From an uncultured Acidimicrobiaceae bacterium (GTDB lineage: Bacteria; Actinomycetota; Acidimicrobiia; Spongiisociales; UBA5794): a stretch of DNA of 59,318 nt. The first letter of the stretch is position 1. Every line of letters starts with the position of its first letter. Below, one piece after another: positions 16,455 through 24,767 of the stretch. The translations under genes and the position numbers were made by a program. The notes beneath the pieces were generated by a model. That model was not told where the DNA came from. It did no database searches and saw only the letters and a list, made by a program, of their open reading frames with translations. The stretch covers positions 1 to 59,318 of the forward strand of contig CAMYKI010000037.1 of the NCBI GenBank assembly GCA_947258985.1, written 5' to 3'.

Positions 16455-17614
16455 GAGTACTCCGCATTGAATGTGACGTAGTCGGGCGTCAGGTCGGTCG
16501 TGAGCACCTTCGCCGTTCCCTCACCGGTTCCGATGGTCATAGTCACGGTGAAGCTGCCTTCGGCTATCGACGAGTGGAGCGCCGCCCGGTCGTGGGCCAC
16601 CTCGGTGCCGGCGACGGCAACGGGGATTCCGTCGTAGGCAATACCGAACGCCGCGGGATCAAACTCGATATCGGTGGCGCCGAGCGCTCCCAGCAGCCTG
16701 CCCCAGTTGGGATCGCCGCCAAAGAATGCCGAACGCACCAACGCCGAGTCGGTTACTAGACGCCCGGCGCGCCGGGCGGTGGCGTCGTCGGGGGCACCCA
16801 TCACCCGGACGGTGACCACCCGGCTGGCTCCTTCGGCGTCGGCGGCGAGTTGGTTGGCCAGGTCCCAGCAGACGCTTCCAACTGCCTCGGTGAGATCTGC
16901 CTCGTCCGGAGTCACCCCGCTCTGGCCTGAGGCCAACAGGATGACTGTGTCGTTAGTCGAAGGACAGCCGTCGATGTTCAGCGCATGAAAGGACTCATCA
17001 ACGCCCTGCCGCAACGCCCTGTCCAGGCAGTCAGAATCCGTTTCGGCATCGGTTGTCAGGACCACCAGCATCGTGGCCATGTCGGGACGAACCATGCCGG
17101 CGCCCTTCGCCATCCCTCCGACGCTGAACCCGGCACCCCGGAACACGCTTTCCTTGGGCACCGTGTCGGTGGTCATGATGGCCCGCGCCGCGGCCGTGCC
17201 GCTATGGGTGTCTGCGGTCAATCGAGGGACCGCATCAGCGACGCCTGCAAGGACTCTGCCAACCGGCAGCTGCCTTCCGATTCCGCCGGTCGAGCAGACA
17301 AGCACCTCTTCCGGAGTGCATCCAAGCGCCGCCGCGGCGACATCGGCAGTTGCCCGGGCATCGGCCATCCCGGCATCTCCGGTACCGGCGTTGGCGCCGC
17401 CGGAGTTGAGGATGACGGCACGCGTCGATGGACCTGCGCCGAGGTGACTGCGACTCAGAGTGACCGGAGCGGCTTCCGCCCTGTTCGTCGTGAAGACGGC
17501 CGCGCCGATGGCCGGACCGGTCGCGGCCACGACGGCAAGATCTAGTTGTCCCTCCGGCTTGATCCCGGCAGCAATCCCGGTGGCGGCAAACCCTACGGGG
17601 GCAGTGACGCTCAC
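16451..17614 (-). CDS. argJ: Bifunctional ornithine acetyltransferase/N-acetylglutamate synthase
   Basis: Recycles the acetyl group from N-acetylornithine to glutamate and may also acetylate glutamate from acetyl-CoA. The 387-residue precursor is expected to cleave itself at the conserved KGAGMVRPDMATMLV motif, with the Thr near residue 181 as new N-terminal nucleophile. Other family blocks are TDTVPKES and NDTVILLASG. The GTG at 17614 overlaps the argC stop (GTGA) and was chosen over longer upstream frames that only shadow argC. Its presence means a cyclic acetyl pathway, so no separate argE is needed. Confidence 0.95.
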   Translation of the reverse strand: MSVTAPVGFAATGIAAGIKPEGQLDLAVVAATGPAIGAAVFTTNRAEAAPVTLSRSHLGAGPSTRAVILNSGGANAGTGDAGMADARATADVAAAALGCTPEEVLVCSTGGIGRQLPVGRVLAGVADAVPRLTADTHSGTAAARAIMTTDTVPKESVFRGAGFSVGGMAKGAGMVRPDMATMLVVLTTDAETDSDCLDRALRQGVDESFHALNIDGCPSTNDTVILLASGQSGVTPDEADLTEAVGSVCWDLANQLAADAEGASRVVTVRVMGAPDDATARRAGRLVTDSALVRSAFFGGDPNWGRLLGALGATDIEFDPAAFGIAYDGIPVAVAGTEVAHDRAALHSSIAEGSFTVTMTIGTGEGTAKVLTTDLTPDYVTFNAEYS

Positions 17615-18642
17615 GGCATCCACCCCGCCATCGGCAGACCTGCGGTTTCGTCGAGGTCGAGCATGAGGTTGGCGCATTGCACCGCCTGCCCGGCCGCACC
17701 CTTCAACAGGTTGTCGATAGCGGAGACAACCACCACGGAGCGAGTGCGCTCGTCCAAATAGGGATTCACCAACCCCCGGTTGGTTCCAACGATCCACCGC
17801 GTATTGGGTGGCTCGGAGAGGACATCGACAAACGGCGCTGCGGAGTATCGGGCGTGGAGCGCACCAACAACATCCTCCTGTCCAACGCCGGCGGCCACCG
17901 GGGCATAACAAGTAGAGAGGATGCCCCGTTGCATCGGCACCAGATGCGGGGTGAACATGATCTTCGGCTCAGAGGTGCCAACTGCCGCGAGACCCTGCTC
18001 CATCTCCGGGCGATGGCGATGGGTCAGCACGCCATAAGCGGCTACCCCTTCATCAACCGCACCAAACATCAGGCTTTCTTTCGCCCCACGTCCGGCGCCG
18101 GACACTCCGGAAACGGAGTCGACCACAAAGGGGCCGCCTTCGAGGAGTCCCTCTGCAAACAGCGGACCAAGGGCAAGCAGCGCTGATGTGGGGTAGCAGC
18201 CGGGCACGGCGACCCTATCGGAGCCGACCAGATCCTTGCGGAAGAGCTCTGGGAGCCCGTACGGCCACTTCCCCAGTTCGTCGGGAAATGGGTGGGGAGA
18301 GTCATAGGCCGCCTCGTAGCGGTCAACCGAGTCGAGTCGGAAGTCGCTGCCCAGGTCGGCGACTTTCACGTCTTGCCCGAGCAACTCCATGGCAGGCTGT
18401 GCCGAAGCGCCGTGGGGCAGCGCCAGGAAAGCGAGATCCACGTTGCCGACGGCCAACGGATCGTTTGGGCCCAGCTCGCGCTCCGCTCCCGGCAGATGGG
18501 GGTGAACGGACCCAAGCGTTGCCCCTGCCTTCGTGTGGGCGCCCAGGTAGGCACATTCCATGTCGGGGTGGGCATCGACCAGCCGGATGAGCTCTCCACC
18601 GGCATACCCGGATGCCCCGAATATCGCGATCCGCTTTTTCAC
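17611..18642 (-). CDS. argC: N-acetyl-gamma-glutamyl-phosphate reductase
   Basis: Reduces N-acetylglutamyl phosphate with NADPH to the semialdehyde. The 343-residue protein begins with the Rossmann motif IAIFGASGYAGGELIRL. It has the active-site cysteine in VPGCYPTSALLAL near residue 149 and the late motif YAPVAAGVGQEDV. The GTG start at 18642 has GAGG 6 bases upstream. It is the first gene of argCJBRGH, and the operator candidate lies 33 bases before it. N-acetylornithine aminotransferase (argD) is absent here and must be encoded elsewhere. Confidence 0.96.
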   Translation of the reverse strand: MKKRIAIFGASGYAGGELIRLVDAHPDMECAYLGAHTKAGATLGSVHPHLPGAERELGPNDPLAVGNVDLAFLALPHGASAQPAMELLGQDVKVADLGSDFRLDSVDRYEAAYDSPHPFPDELGKWPYGLPELFRKDLVGSDRVAVPGCYPTSALLALGPLFAEGLLEGGPFVVDSVSGVSGAGRGAKESLMFGAVDEGVAAYGVLTHRHRPEMEQGLAAVGTSEPKIMFTPHLVPMQRGILSTCYAPVAAGVGQEDVVGALHARYSAAPFVDVLSEPPNTRWIVGTNRGLVNPYLDERTRSVVVVSAIDNLLKGAAGQAVQCANLMLDLDETAGLPMAGWMP

Positions 18643-18674
18643 ACTGTCCTCGTCATCAGCAGGAAGCCAGCGAC

Positions 18675-18692
18675 TATACGCATATGTGCATA
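18675..18692 (-). promoter_or_regulatory. Candidate ARG box (ArgR operator) upstream of argC
   Basis: The 18-mer TATACGCATATGTGCATA is an imperfect palindrome (14 of 18 positions symmetrical). It has the AT-rich TATGCA-type half sites seen in Gram-positive and actinobacterial ARG boxes. It lies 33-50 bases before the argC start in an otherwise GC-rich gap, where a repressor could block transcription of an operon that itself carries argR. Only one box was found, while many ArgR operators are tandem. Confidence 0.5.
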
Positions 18693-18721
18693 AATCTCAA
18701 AGCGCTTGCGATCTCGGATCG

Positions 18722-18767
18722 GTCTGGCGTCCCTGGTGGCGGTATACCGCCACCAGGGACGCCAGAC
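18722..18767. repeat. 46-bp GTCTGGCGT-type element, copy 3 (perfect palindrome)
   Basis: Two 23-base arms are exact reverse complements, from GTCTGGCGTCCCTGGTGG at the left to the matching right end. It has the same length and ends as the copies at 11806, 12324 and 48289 but a different, still fully paired, interior. It sits between the argC promoter region and the small gene at 18803. Confidence 0.92.
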
Positions 18768-18802
18768 GCGTGGGCAAACACCTCAGGTAGTCTCGCGTGG
18801 TG

Positions 18803-18949
18803 ATGTGGACATTGGCACACCAGGGCGGATGGGACGAGTTTCTCTACTTCGCAGTCCCGATAGTGCTGGCGGTTGTGGTGATCCGCCGGTTGGAGAAGAA
18901 GCGCCCCTCCCCTCCTGAATCACATCAGGAGGACTCCGAGTCGCAGTAG
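18803..18949 (+). CDS. Small single-helix membrane peptide (48 aa)
   Basis: A 48-residue frame from ATG 18803 (GTG at 18797 and 18800 are in-frame alternatives) to TAG 18947-18949. It has a hydrophobic helix DEFLYFAVPIVLAVVVIRRL followed by a charged tail, EKKRPSPPESHQEDSESQ. Helix followed by positive charges then an acidic tail is typical of real small actinobacterial membrane proteins. The Shine-Dalgarno sequence is weak. The end overlaps the 3' end of the convergent gene at 18925 by 25 bases. The function is unknown. Confidence 0.5.
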   Translation: MWTLAHQGGWDEFLYFAVPIVLAVVVIRRLEKKRPSPPESHQEDSESQ

Positions 18950-20559
18950 ACGACTCCGTACAAACTCGATGCAGTGTCGTCCAAGAATTCGCCTATCAAG
19001 TTCATCTTGCTCAATTCCGACTCGTTCGGCGCAAAGGCCCGGAGGTCGTCGATCACCAAGCAGCGCTGAGTATTGCCTGCCGGTGTGTCGTCAAAATGGA
19101 CCACAAACAAACCCGCCTGGTTGTAGAGCCGCGTGTCGGTGCGCTTGTTGACACTCTGCATGTCCGCCTGGTTGACGATCGAGGTGACGAGGGCAAGACC
19201 CGCCAACAACACCGACAACGTCATCGCGACTGCGGGATAGTCCCGGAGGTAGTCGTAGAGAGCGGTCAAGGCCACAGCAATCACGACCGCCCACCCGATC
19301 CAGGAGAACCCCGTCTCCCGCCACGGGGAAATCTCCACGCCCTTGTCCTGCACGGCGCCGCTCACCGCCGAGAGTGCTGAGGCCAGCAAGACGACCGCAC
19401 CGAAGTACATGCCGATCAGCAGCATTGGAAGACGGGGCCGCCGCCCTCGTTCGTCCCCCTCGTTCTCGACAACCGTCCGTCGGATCACGTAGAGCACGAG
19501 ACCGGCCGCCGCGCCGGCCGCAAGGAGAAACTCGGGGGTTGCCTTGATGCGCTTCAGGAGGTGAACTTGTGTCCATTGCGGAACGGGAAAGAACGACGCT
19601 CCTAGGCGCGCAGGCCACGCGGCAACCGCGTCCGCACCCACGGAAAGATCCGCCCCCCGGTAGCACGACAACTCCGCGCAGTATTGGTTGATGGCCGTTC
19701 GCGTCGGGATGAAGACAACAAGGAAACCGGTCGTTACGAGGGCCCACAGGAGGAAGGCCTCAGAGTGGAAGAGGTCGAGCCAAACTGCCCTCCATGAGTC
19801 GCCCGAGGCGAACGACAGCAACAACAGGTGGACCAGGCCAAGAGGGATAGCGAGGTAGATCAGTTCGATCATCGAAGCCATCAAGGCTCCGACAATGACG
19901 GCGAAGCCGACACGAATCCACATGTTGCGCAACGGCTTGCCCGCCCGGTAGCGCAGCCAGCTTCTCCCGAACCACACGGGGATGGCCAGGGTGAGAGCAG
20001 CCGTTCCCAGATACAGCCCGGGGAAGAGGGTCAGAGGATGTGTCGCAGGGTTGTAGAGAACAAGCGAAATGCCCACGAGGACGGCGACCAGGCCGTAAAG
20101 GCGTCGCCAATGGACCTCGGTCTCCTTGCCGCCCGCGGCTCGGCGGTACTGATCGATTGTGAGCATGGCCATGGTCACCAGGAGAAAGATCATCGCCACC
20201 TTCACCCCGAGCATCACCACGTTCGGTGGAATCCCCGTCGCCGCACCAAAACGCACGACGGCCCAGTGCTCGAGGTAGATGAAGAACCGACTCACCGGGC
20301 GGAACACACCTGAATCCAGGTATGCCGGTATTTCGTCGATCACCTGACCGACCAGTTGCCAGGGCCGGGATCCAACCAGGCTCTCCGGCATGTAGAGCAT
20401 GAATCTCTCATCGGCCCAAGGGCGGGCGACCAATGCCGGCAATGTCACGAGCGCCGAAAGGACAACCGACATCTGAATCGACCAACGCATGACCGGGCTA
20501 TTGGGCAGGAAAATGCGGCGTCGCGGCGGGCCCCCCGTGAGCGTCTCGGTTGTCTTCAT
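18925..20559 (-). CDS. Polytopic membrane protein of unknown function
   Basis: A 544-residue protein with about ten or more hydrophobic helices from residue 26 to about 470. They include MSVVLSALVTLPALVARPW, LGVKVAMIFLLVTMAMLTI, VGFAVIVGALMASMIELIYL and YPAVAMTLSVLLAGLALVTS. A polar C-terminal domain of about 65 residues ends in VVYCDSESS. An early acidic loop (PWADERFMLYMPE) resembles the first loop of some membrane glycosyltransferases, but no conserved signature was found, so no function is assigned. It is divergent from the glycyl-radical gene at 20654 and convergent with the small peptide at 18803. Confidence 0.75.
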   Translation of the reverse strand: MKTTETLTGGPPRRRIFLPNSPVMRWSIQMSVVLSALVTLPALVARPWADERFMLYMPESLVGSRPWQLVGQVIDEIPAYLDSGVFRPVSRFFIYLEHWAVVRFGAATGIPPNVVMLGVKVAMIFLLVTMAMLTIDQYRRAAGGKETEVHWRRLYGLVAVLVGISLVLYNPATHPLTLFPGLYLGTAALTLAIPVWFGRSWLRYRAGKPLRNMWIRVGFAVIVGALMASMIELIYLAIPLGLVHLLLLSFASGDSWRAVWLDLFHSEAFLLWALVTTGFLVVFIPTRTAINQYCAELSCYRGADLSVGADAVAAWPARLGASFFPVPQWTQVHLLKRIKATPEFLLAAGAAAGLVLYVIRRTVVENEGDERGRRPRLPMLLIGMYFGAVVLLASALSAVSGAVQDKGVEISPWRETGFSWIGWAVVIAVALTALYDYLRDYPAVAMTLSVLLAGLALVTSIVNQADMQSVNKRTDTRLYNQAGLFVVHFDDTPAGNTQRCLVIDDLRAFAPNESELSKMNLIGEFLDDTASSLYGVVYCDSESS

Positions 20560-20653
20560 ATTCGATCAGGTTACCGACAGATCATCAATCTCCAGCGGAA
20601 CACTGGACAAAGGTGGCCTATTCGCGGCACAATCAGGTCCTAAGGAGCAAAAT

Positions 20654-22204
20654 ATGAACATGGAAGAGTTCCGGACGCGAGCCCGGGATATCGTGAATGA
20701 TCCCAATCTGACCTTTCACCAGCGCAAGCACTACCTTGCCGGGCTGGCAGAGAACGCACTTGAATACCCCGAACTGAGCCCGGAGGCCGCCGAGGCTTTG
20801 AACAAGCAGATCATCTGTGATCTTTTTGAGGGCTCCGCTCCATACCGGGGCCGCTACATCCTTCCCGACTACGGCAAGGCGCTACAGAACGGATCCGAGC
20901 ACCTGGAACTCGATCCCCCTGCCGATCTGGATGAAGCACTCAACTTCCTGCTCATCATCTACACACAGGTTCCCTCCATCACCGGGTATCCGGTTTATCT
21001 CGGTGACTTCGACAAGATCCTGGCTCCGTACGTCGATGGCGTAAGCGACGAGGACCTCTACAAGAAGCTCCGGTTGTTCTGGATCGCGCTCGACCGCATG
21101 CTTCCCGATGCCTTCGTTCACACCAACCTGGGCCCCCAGGACAGCCGGATAGCACGCGCCATCTTCCGTATCGAGCGAGAAGTACTGCAAGTCGTGCCCA
21201 ACATCAGCCTCAAGGTCGATCCCGACATCACGCCCGACGAAATGCTCCTCGATGCGGTGCACACGGTGTTCGAAACGGGAAAACCCCACTTTGTTAACCA
21301 CCCCCTCATGGTGCGAGACCTCGGCGAGGAATATGCCGCCGTCAGTTGCTACAACTCGCTCAAGATCGGTGGTGGCTCGCACACGCTCAATCGCCTCAAT
21401 CTCAAAGAGGTAGCCCTTCTTCATCAGGGCGATGCCGCAAGCTTCGTGGACGAAACGCTTCCCCACTATGTCGAACTGAACGCGGAGCTCATGGAGGCCC
21501 GGATCCGCTACCTGGTGGAGGAAGCCGGATTTTTCGATCATGACTTCCTCGCCGTCGAGGGTCTCATCAGCCTCGACCGCTTCTCCGCAATGTACGGCGT
21601 CTATGGCTTGGCCGAGGCCGTGGACCTACTGATGGAGTCTGCCGGCAAAGAGGGTCGCTACGGCCACGACGAAGAGGCCAACGAGCTTTCCTATCGGATC
21701 GTCGAAAAGGTGTCCAACCTGGTCGCAGACCGGCCCATGCCGTATTGCGAGGGCAATGACGGACGAGCGTTCCTGCACTCTCAGTCCGGTATCGACAGTG
21801 ACCTCGAAGTGACGGCGGGAACCCGGATACCGATCGGCGAAGAACCCGAGATGTTCGAGCACATCAAGGCCGTCGCTCCCCACCACGATCGATTCCCGGC
21901 AGGAATCAGCGACATTTTCCACGTCGAAGACACGGTACGTCGTAACCCCTCCGCGATGGTGGATATCATCCGTGGAGCCTTCGGAGAAGGCATGCGGGAC
22001 TTCACCTTCAATCTCGCCACGAATGGTTTCATTCGTATCACGGGCTATCTCGTCCGGAAATGCGACGTGGAACAGTTCGACGAGCAGGGTGCCCGGCACG
22101 GGAGCACGACGTTTGCGGCCGGGTCGGTGAAGAACTCGCAGGTAACCGAACGTACCGTGAAGCGAGTCCTCAGCCGTGAAACCAGCCCAAGGGCACCTCA
22201 ATGA
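20654..22204 (+). CDS. yjjI: YjjI-family glycyl radical enzyme
   Basis: A 516-residue protein, the same length class as Escherichia coli YjjI. The C-terminal loop FNLATNGFIRITGYLVRKCD carries the presumed radical Gly464 in RITGY. The mid-protein AAVSCYNSLK carries the presumed thiyl Cys232. This family lacks the usual VxGE(C/G) pattern of pyruvate formate-lyase, and its substrate is unknown. ATG 20654 was chosen because AAGGAG lies 6 bases upstream; the frame extends further upstream without support. The activase gene overlaps its end. Glycyl radicals are destroyed by oxygen, so expression is expected under anoxia. Confidence 0.9.
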   Translation: MNMEEFRTRARDIVNDPNLTFHQRKHYLAGLAENALEYPELSPEAAEALNKQIICDLFEGSAPYRGRYILPDYGKALQNGSEHLELDPPADLDEALNFLLIIYTQVPSITGYPVYLGDFDKILAPYVDGVSDEDLYKKLRLFWIALDRMLPDAFVHTNLGPQDSRIARAIFRIEREVLQVVPNISLKVDPDITPDEMLLDAVHTVFETGKPHFVNHPLMVRDLGEEYAAVSCYNSLKIGGGSHTLNRLNLKEVALLHQGDAASFVDETLPHYVELNAELMEARIRYLVEEAGFFDHDFLAVEGLISLDRFSAMYGVYGLAEAVDLLMESAGKEGRYGHDEEANELSYRIVEKVSNLVADRPMPYCEGNDGRAFLHSQSGIDSDLEVTAGTRIPIGEEPEMFEHIKAVAPHHDRFPAGISDIFHVEDTVRRNPSAMVDIIRGAFGEGMRDFTFNLATNGFIRITGYLVRKCDVEQFDEQGARHGSTTFAAGSVKNSQVTERTVKRVLSRETSPRAPQ

Positions 22205-23033
22205 CGTAATCCGGTTTAGCGCGGTCGACGGGCCGGGCAACCGCTTTGTCGTCTTCCTACAGGGCTGCAACTACAACTGCATCGCCTGCCACAACCCCTA
22301 CACCATCAATGAGTGCGACAGCTGTGGCATTTGTGTCGAGCCGTGCCCCGAAATGGCGCTGTTCTACGACGTACACAACCAGGTCGTAGTCGATGAGGAT
22401 GTCTGCACAGACTGTGATATCTGCATCGAAGTATGCCCGACCGACAGCACCCCCCTCAGCAAGATGGTCCGGCTCGAGAACGTCATGTCACAGATACATG
22501 AGGTATCGCCGTTCATCTCCGGCATCACGGTGTCGGGCGGCGAACCGACGCTACAGCCTGACTTCGTCGCCAGCCTGTTCTGCTCGCTCAAATGCTCGGA
22601 GAAGCTCGGGCACCTGACCACCTTTGTCGACTCCAACGGATCGGCGAGCCGCGACGTGTGGGACCGCCTGCTGCCCGTGACGGACGGAGCAATGATCGAT
22701 CTCAAGGCCCTCGACCCGGAGACCCACATCGACATGACAGGAGCCGACAACCGACCCGTGCTCGAATCCATCCGCTACCTCGCCGAGTGGCAGCGCCTCT
22801 ACGAGGTGCGTCTCCTCATGGTGCCCGGGAAGAACGATTCGCCCGGGATGGTGGAGAAGACCGCACGGTGGCTCTACGACGTGGACCCCTCGATGAGGAT
22901 CAAGCTGATCGGGTTCAGACAGAACGGGGTCAGGCCACAGTATGCCCACATCCCGGAGGCTGATCCGCGACACCTCGAAGAGCTCTCCGAGATCATCCGT
23001 GGGGTGGGCATCGAGGAACTGGTCCTCGTCTGA
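22176..23033 (+). CDS. yjjW: YjjW-type glycyl radical enzyme activase (radical SAM)
   Basis: A 285-residue radical SAM protein that should generate the glycyl radical on the YjjI protein encoded just upstream. The SAM cluster motif is GCNYNCIAC (about 30-38). Two ferredoxin-type 4Fe-4S motifs follow (CDSCGICVEPCP and CTDCDICIEVCP), the insertion typical of this activase class. Then come VSGGEPTLQ and later barrel strands. The GTG at 22176 starts 29 bases inside yjjI, giving translational coupling. Confidence 0.92.
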   Translation: MKPAQGHLNDVIRFSAVDGPGNRFVVFLQGCNYNCIACHNPYTINECDSCGICVEPCPEMALFYDVHNQVVVDEDVCTDCDICIEVCPTDSTPLSKMVRLENVMSQIHEVSPFISGITVSGGEPTLQPDFVASLFCSLKCSEKLGHLTTFVDSNGSASRDVWDRLLPVTDGAMIDLKALDPETHIDMTGADNRPVLESIRYLAEWQRLYEVRLLMVPGKNDSPGMVEKTARWLYDVDPSMRIKLIGFRQNGVRPQYAHIPEADPRHLEELSEIIRGVGIEELVLV

Positions 23034-23082
23034 GCAATCGCTCTCCGGCTCGCCGTCCCCCCGCAACCCAGTTATTGGCGCT

Positions 23083-23113
23083 CAAGCCGTCGGCCTGTAG
23101 GCCGATCTGACAT
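23083..23113 (+). promoter_or_regulatory. Possible FliA/sigma28-like promoter with small hairpin
   Basis: TCAA at 23083-23086, 15 bases, then GCCGATCT at 23102 resembles the sigma28 pattern TAAA-N15-GCCGATAA. TCGGCC-TGTA-GGCCGA (23090-23105) is a 6-bp hairpin across the spacer, so the site could instead be a weak terminator for yjjW. GGGAAGGA before the next gene is at 23128-23135. Confidence 0.3.
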
Positions 23114-23136
23114 GAGAGCCGACGTTAGGGAAGGAA

Positions 23137-23931
23137 TTGCACAACTTCACCGGCACGGTCTATCTCCAAGATGAACCCGATGCCGTCCTCGACGCCAAGG
23201 TCGTGGTGGACCTCAATCGAATCCTGATCCGCGCCGGAGAAGCGGAGATCGGGAGCTGGCCGCACGCCGATGTTGCAATCGAGAAGAAGCCCGACGGCAT
23301 TCACCTTGCCGCCGATGGCGAGGTTCTGGTTCTCGAACTCGAAAACGGCGGGTTCTTCCTGGATCTCATGGGAGTAAACGAACATCAGCCGACTCGGGGC
23401 ATACGATCACGACGCAAGAAACCGGTTCTAATGCCCGAGCCGCCTCCCCCACCGGCGGAGGGCTCCCGATCGAGCTATGTCGGCGACGACTCAAAGGCAA
23501 CCAGCTTTACCGACCTGCGCAGCAAGGCGGCAGAGAGCTATGGCGACGACACCAAGCTCCACAACTGGCTGGCCATCGGCCTCGGTGTCGCCCTGGCTTT
23601 CGTCCTCATCGGCGCTGCACTGAGCTGGGGTGCCGCTCGGCTCATGGACCCGGGGAGTTTCCCCGTCGCACGCGTCCTTGCCGGCTTCGGTGCACTCGCC
23701 GGGTTGGTCGGCCTCTACCTCGCCTTCTTCGATCGCCAACGCGTCAACGGTTCTGCAGTGGCGATCGCTGCCGGCGCAGTCGTGCTCGGGATCACCTACT
23801 TCTATGCACGGGCCGCCCATCTCAAGACCGGCTTCATGCTCACCGTCGTTGGCGGCGTCGGCCTAGTCGTGGCCGGAGCTATCGGACTGTCGGACTACGG
23901 CGCCGGGGTCCGCGATTACGACGAAGACTGA
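23137..23931 (+). CDS. Membrane protein with N-terminal soluble domain, function unknown
   Basis: A 264-residue protein. The first 85 residues form a beta-rich soluble domain (HNFTGTVYLQDEPDAVL...VVVDLNRILIRAGEAEIGSW) that looks PH- or FHA-like in strand pattern but has no certain family. A proline-rich linker (PEPPPPPAEG) is followed by four hydrophobic helices (about 148-170, 180-202, 206-224 and 228-250) and an acidic tail. The start is TTG at 23137 with AGGGAAGGA just before it; no ATG in frame is available upstream. It is probably monocistronic. Confidence 0.7.
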   Translation: MHNFTGTVYLQDEPDAVLDAKVVVDLNRILIRAGEAEIGSWPHADVAIEKKPDGIHLAADGEVLVLELENGGFFLDLMGVNEHQPTRGIRSRRKKPVLMPEPPPPPAEGSRSSYVGDDSKATSFTDLRSKAAESYGDDTKLHNWLAIGLGVALAFVLIGAALSWGAARLMDPGSFPVARVLAGFGALAGLVGLYLAFFDRQRVNGSAVAIAAGAVVLGITYFYARAAHLKTGFMLTVVGGVGLVVAGAIGLSDYGAGVRDYDED

Positions 23932-23966
23932 CTCTCTTCGCCGGGTCGCGGCTGCCGTTGCAGCGG

Positions 23967-24767
23967 TCAGCGCTCCGACCAGGCGTGGAATCTGTCACCG
24001 TTTTGGTCGAGACGCAGGTCTTCCTCGAAACACGCAGAGAGTGCATTCGCGGTAAGAGTCGATTCGATCGGTCCCCGGCTGATGACCCGACCCCCCGCCA
24101 TCATCACGATATGATCGAATCCCGGCGGGATCTCCTCGACATGGTGGGTAACCAGCACCACGGCCGGGCTAGCAGGGTCGGCTGCAAGATCCGCAAGCGA
24201 GACGACCAGCCTCTCGCGGGCCCCCAGATCGAGCCCCGTCATAGCCTCATCCAACAAGAGCACCTCGGGATGGGTCATCAAGCTGCGAGCGATGAGCACC
24301 CTCTGCCTCTCCCCTGTAGATAGTGTCCCGAACCGGCGACTTGCCAGGTGCCCGGACCGCAATCGCTCCAGTTGCTGTTCGGCATAGGCAACGTCGCCAT
24401 CGTCATACTCGTGCCATCGTCTGTCTACAAAGGACGCGTGCTTCCCTGTGACAACGATGTCAAGAGCCGGCAGGTCCTGTCTGACCAGCTTGGCGGGTGC
24501 CGGTCCTGCGTACCCGACCCGTTCACGAAGCGCTCGCACGTCCACCTTTCCGAACACTTCTCCCAATAGCCGGACTGTCCCCCGCGTCGGCCCGAGATAG
24601 GTCGATGCCACCTGCAACATCGTGGTCTTGCCCGCTCCGTTTGGGCCGAGAACGACCCACCTCTCGTGAGCCTGCACCTCCAGGTCGACGTCTCTCAACA
24701 GGTAGCGGCCTTCGCGGACCACCGTGACCCCCTCGAGCGCAATGACTTCAGAACTAGCGCTGGTCAC
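23967..24767 (-). CDS. ABC transporter ATP-binding protein
   Basis: A 266-residue ATPase subunit with Walker A GPNGAGKTT, a Q-loop region, the ABC signature LSTGERQR, Walker B VLLLDEAMTGLD and a switch His in VTHHVEEI. The close match of signature and GFDHIVMMAGGRV-type endings to iron-chelate or molybdate importer ATPases suggests transport, but no permease gene is adjacent, so the partner is unknown. GTG 24767 overlaps the upstream stop (GTGA), as at many junctions in this genome; ATG 24785 is an alternative. It is co-transcribed with the CCA-adding enzyme and RNase H genes. Confidence 0.88.
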   Translation of the reverse strand: MTSASSEVIALEGVTVVREGRYLLRDVDLEVQAHERWVVLGPNGAGKTTMLQVASTYLGPTRGTVRLLGEVFGKVDVRALRERVGYAGPAPAKLVRQDLPALDIVVTGKHASFVDRRWHEYDDGDVAYAEQQLERLRSGHLASRRFGTLSTGERQRVLIARSLMTHPEVLLLDEAMTGLDLGARERLVVSLADLAADPASPAVVLVTHHVEEIPPGFDHIVMMAGGRVISRGPIESTLTANALSACFEEDLRLDQNGDRFHAWSER

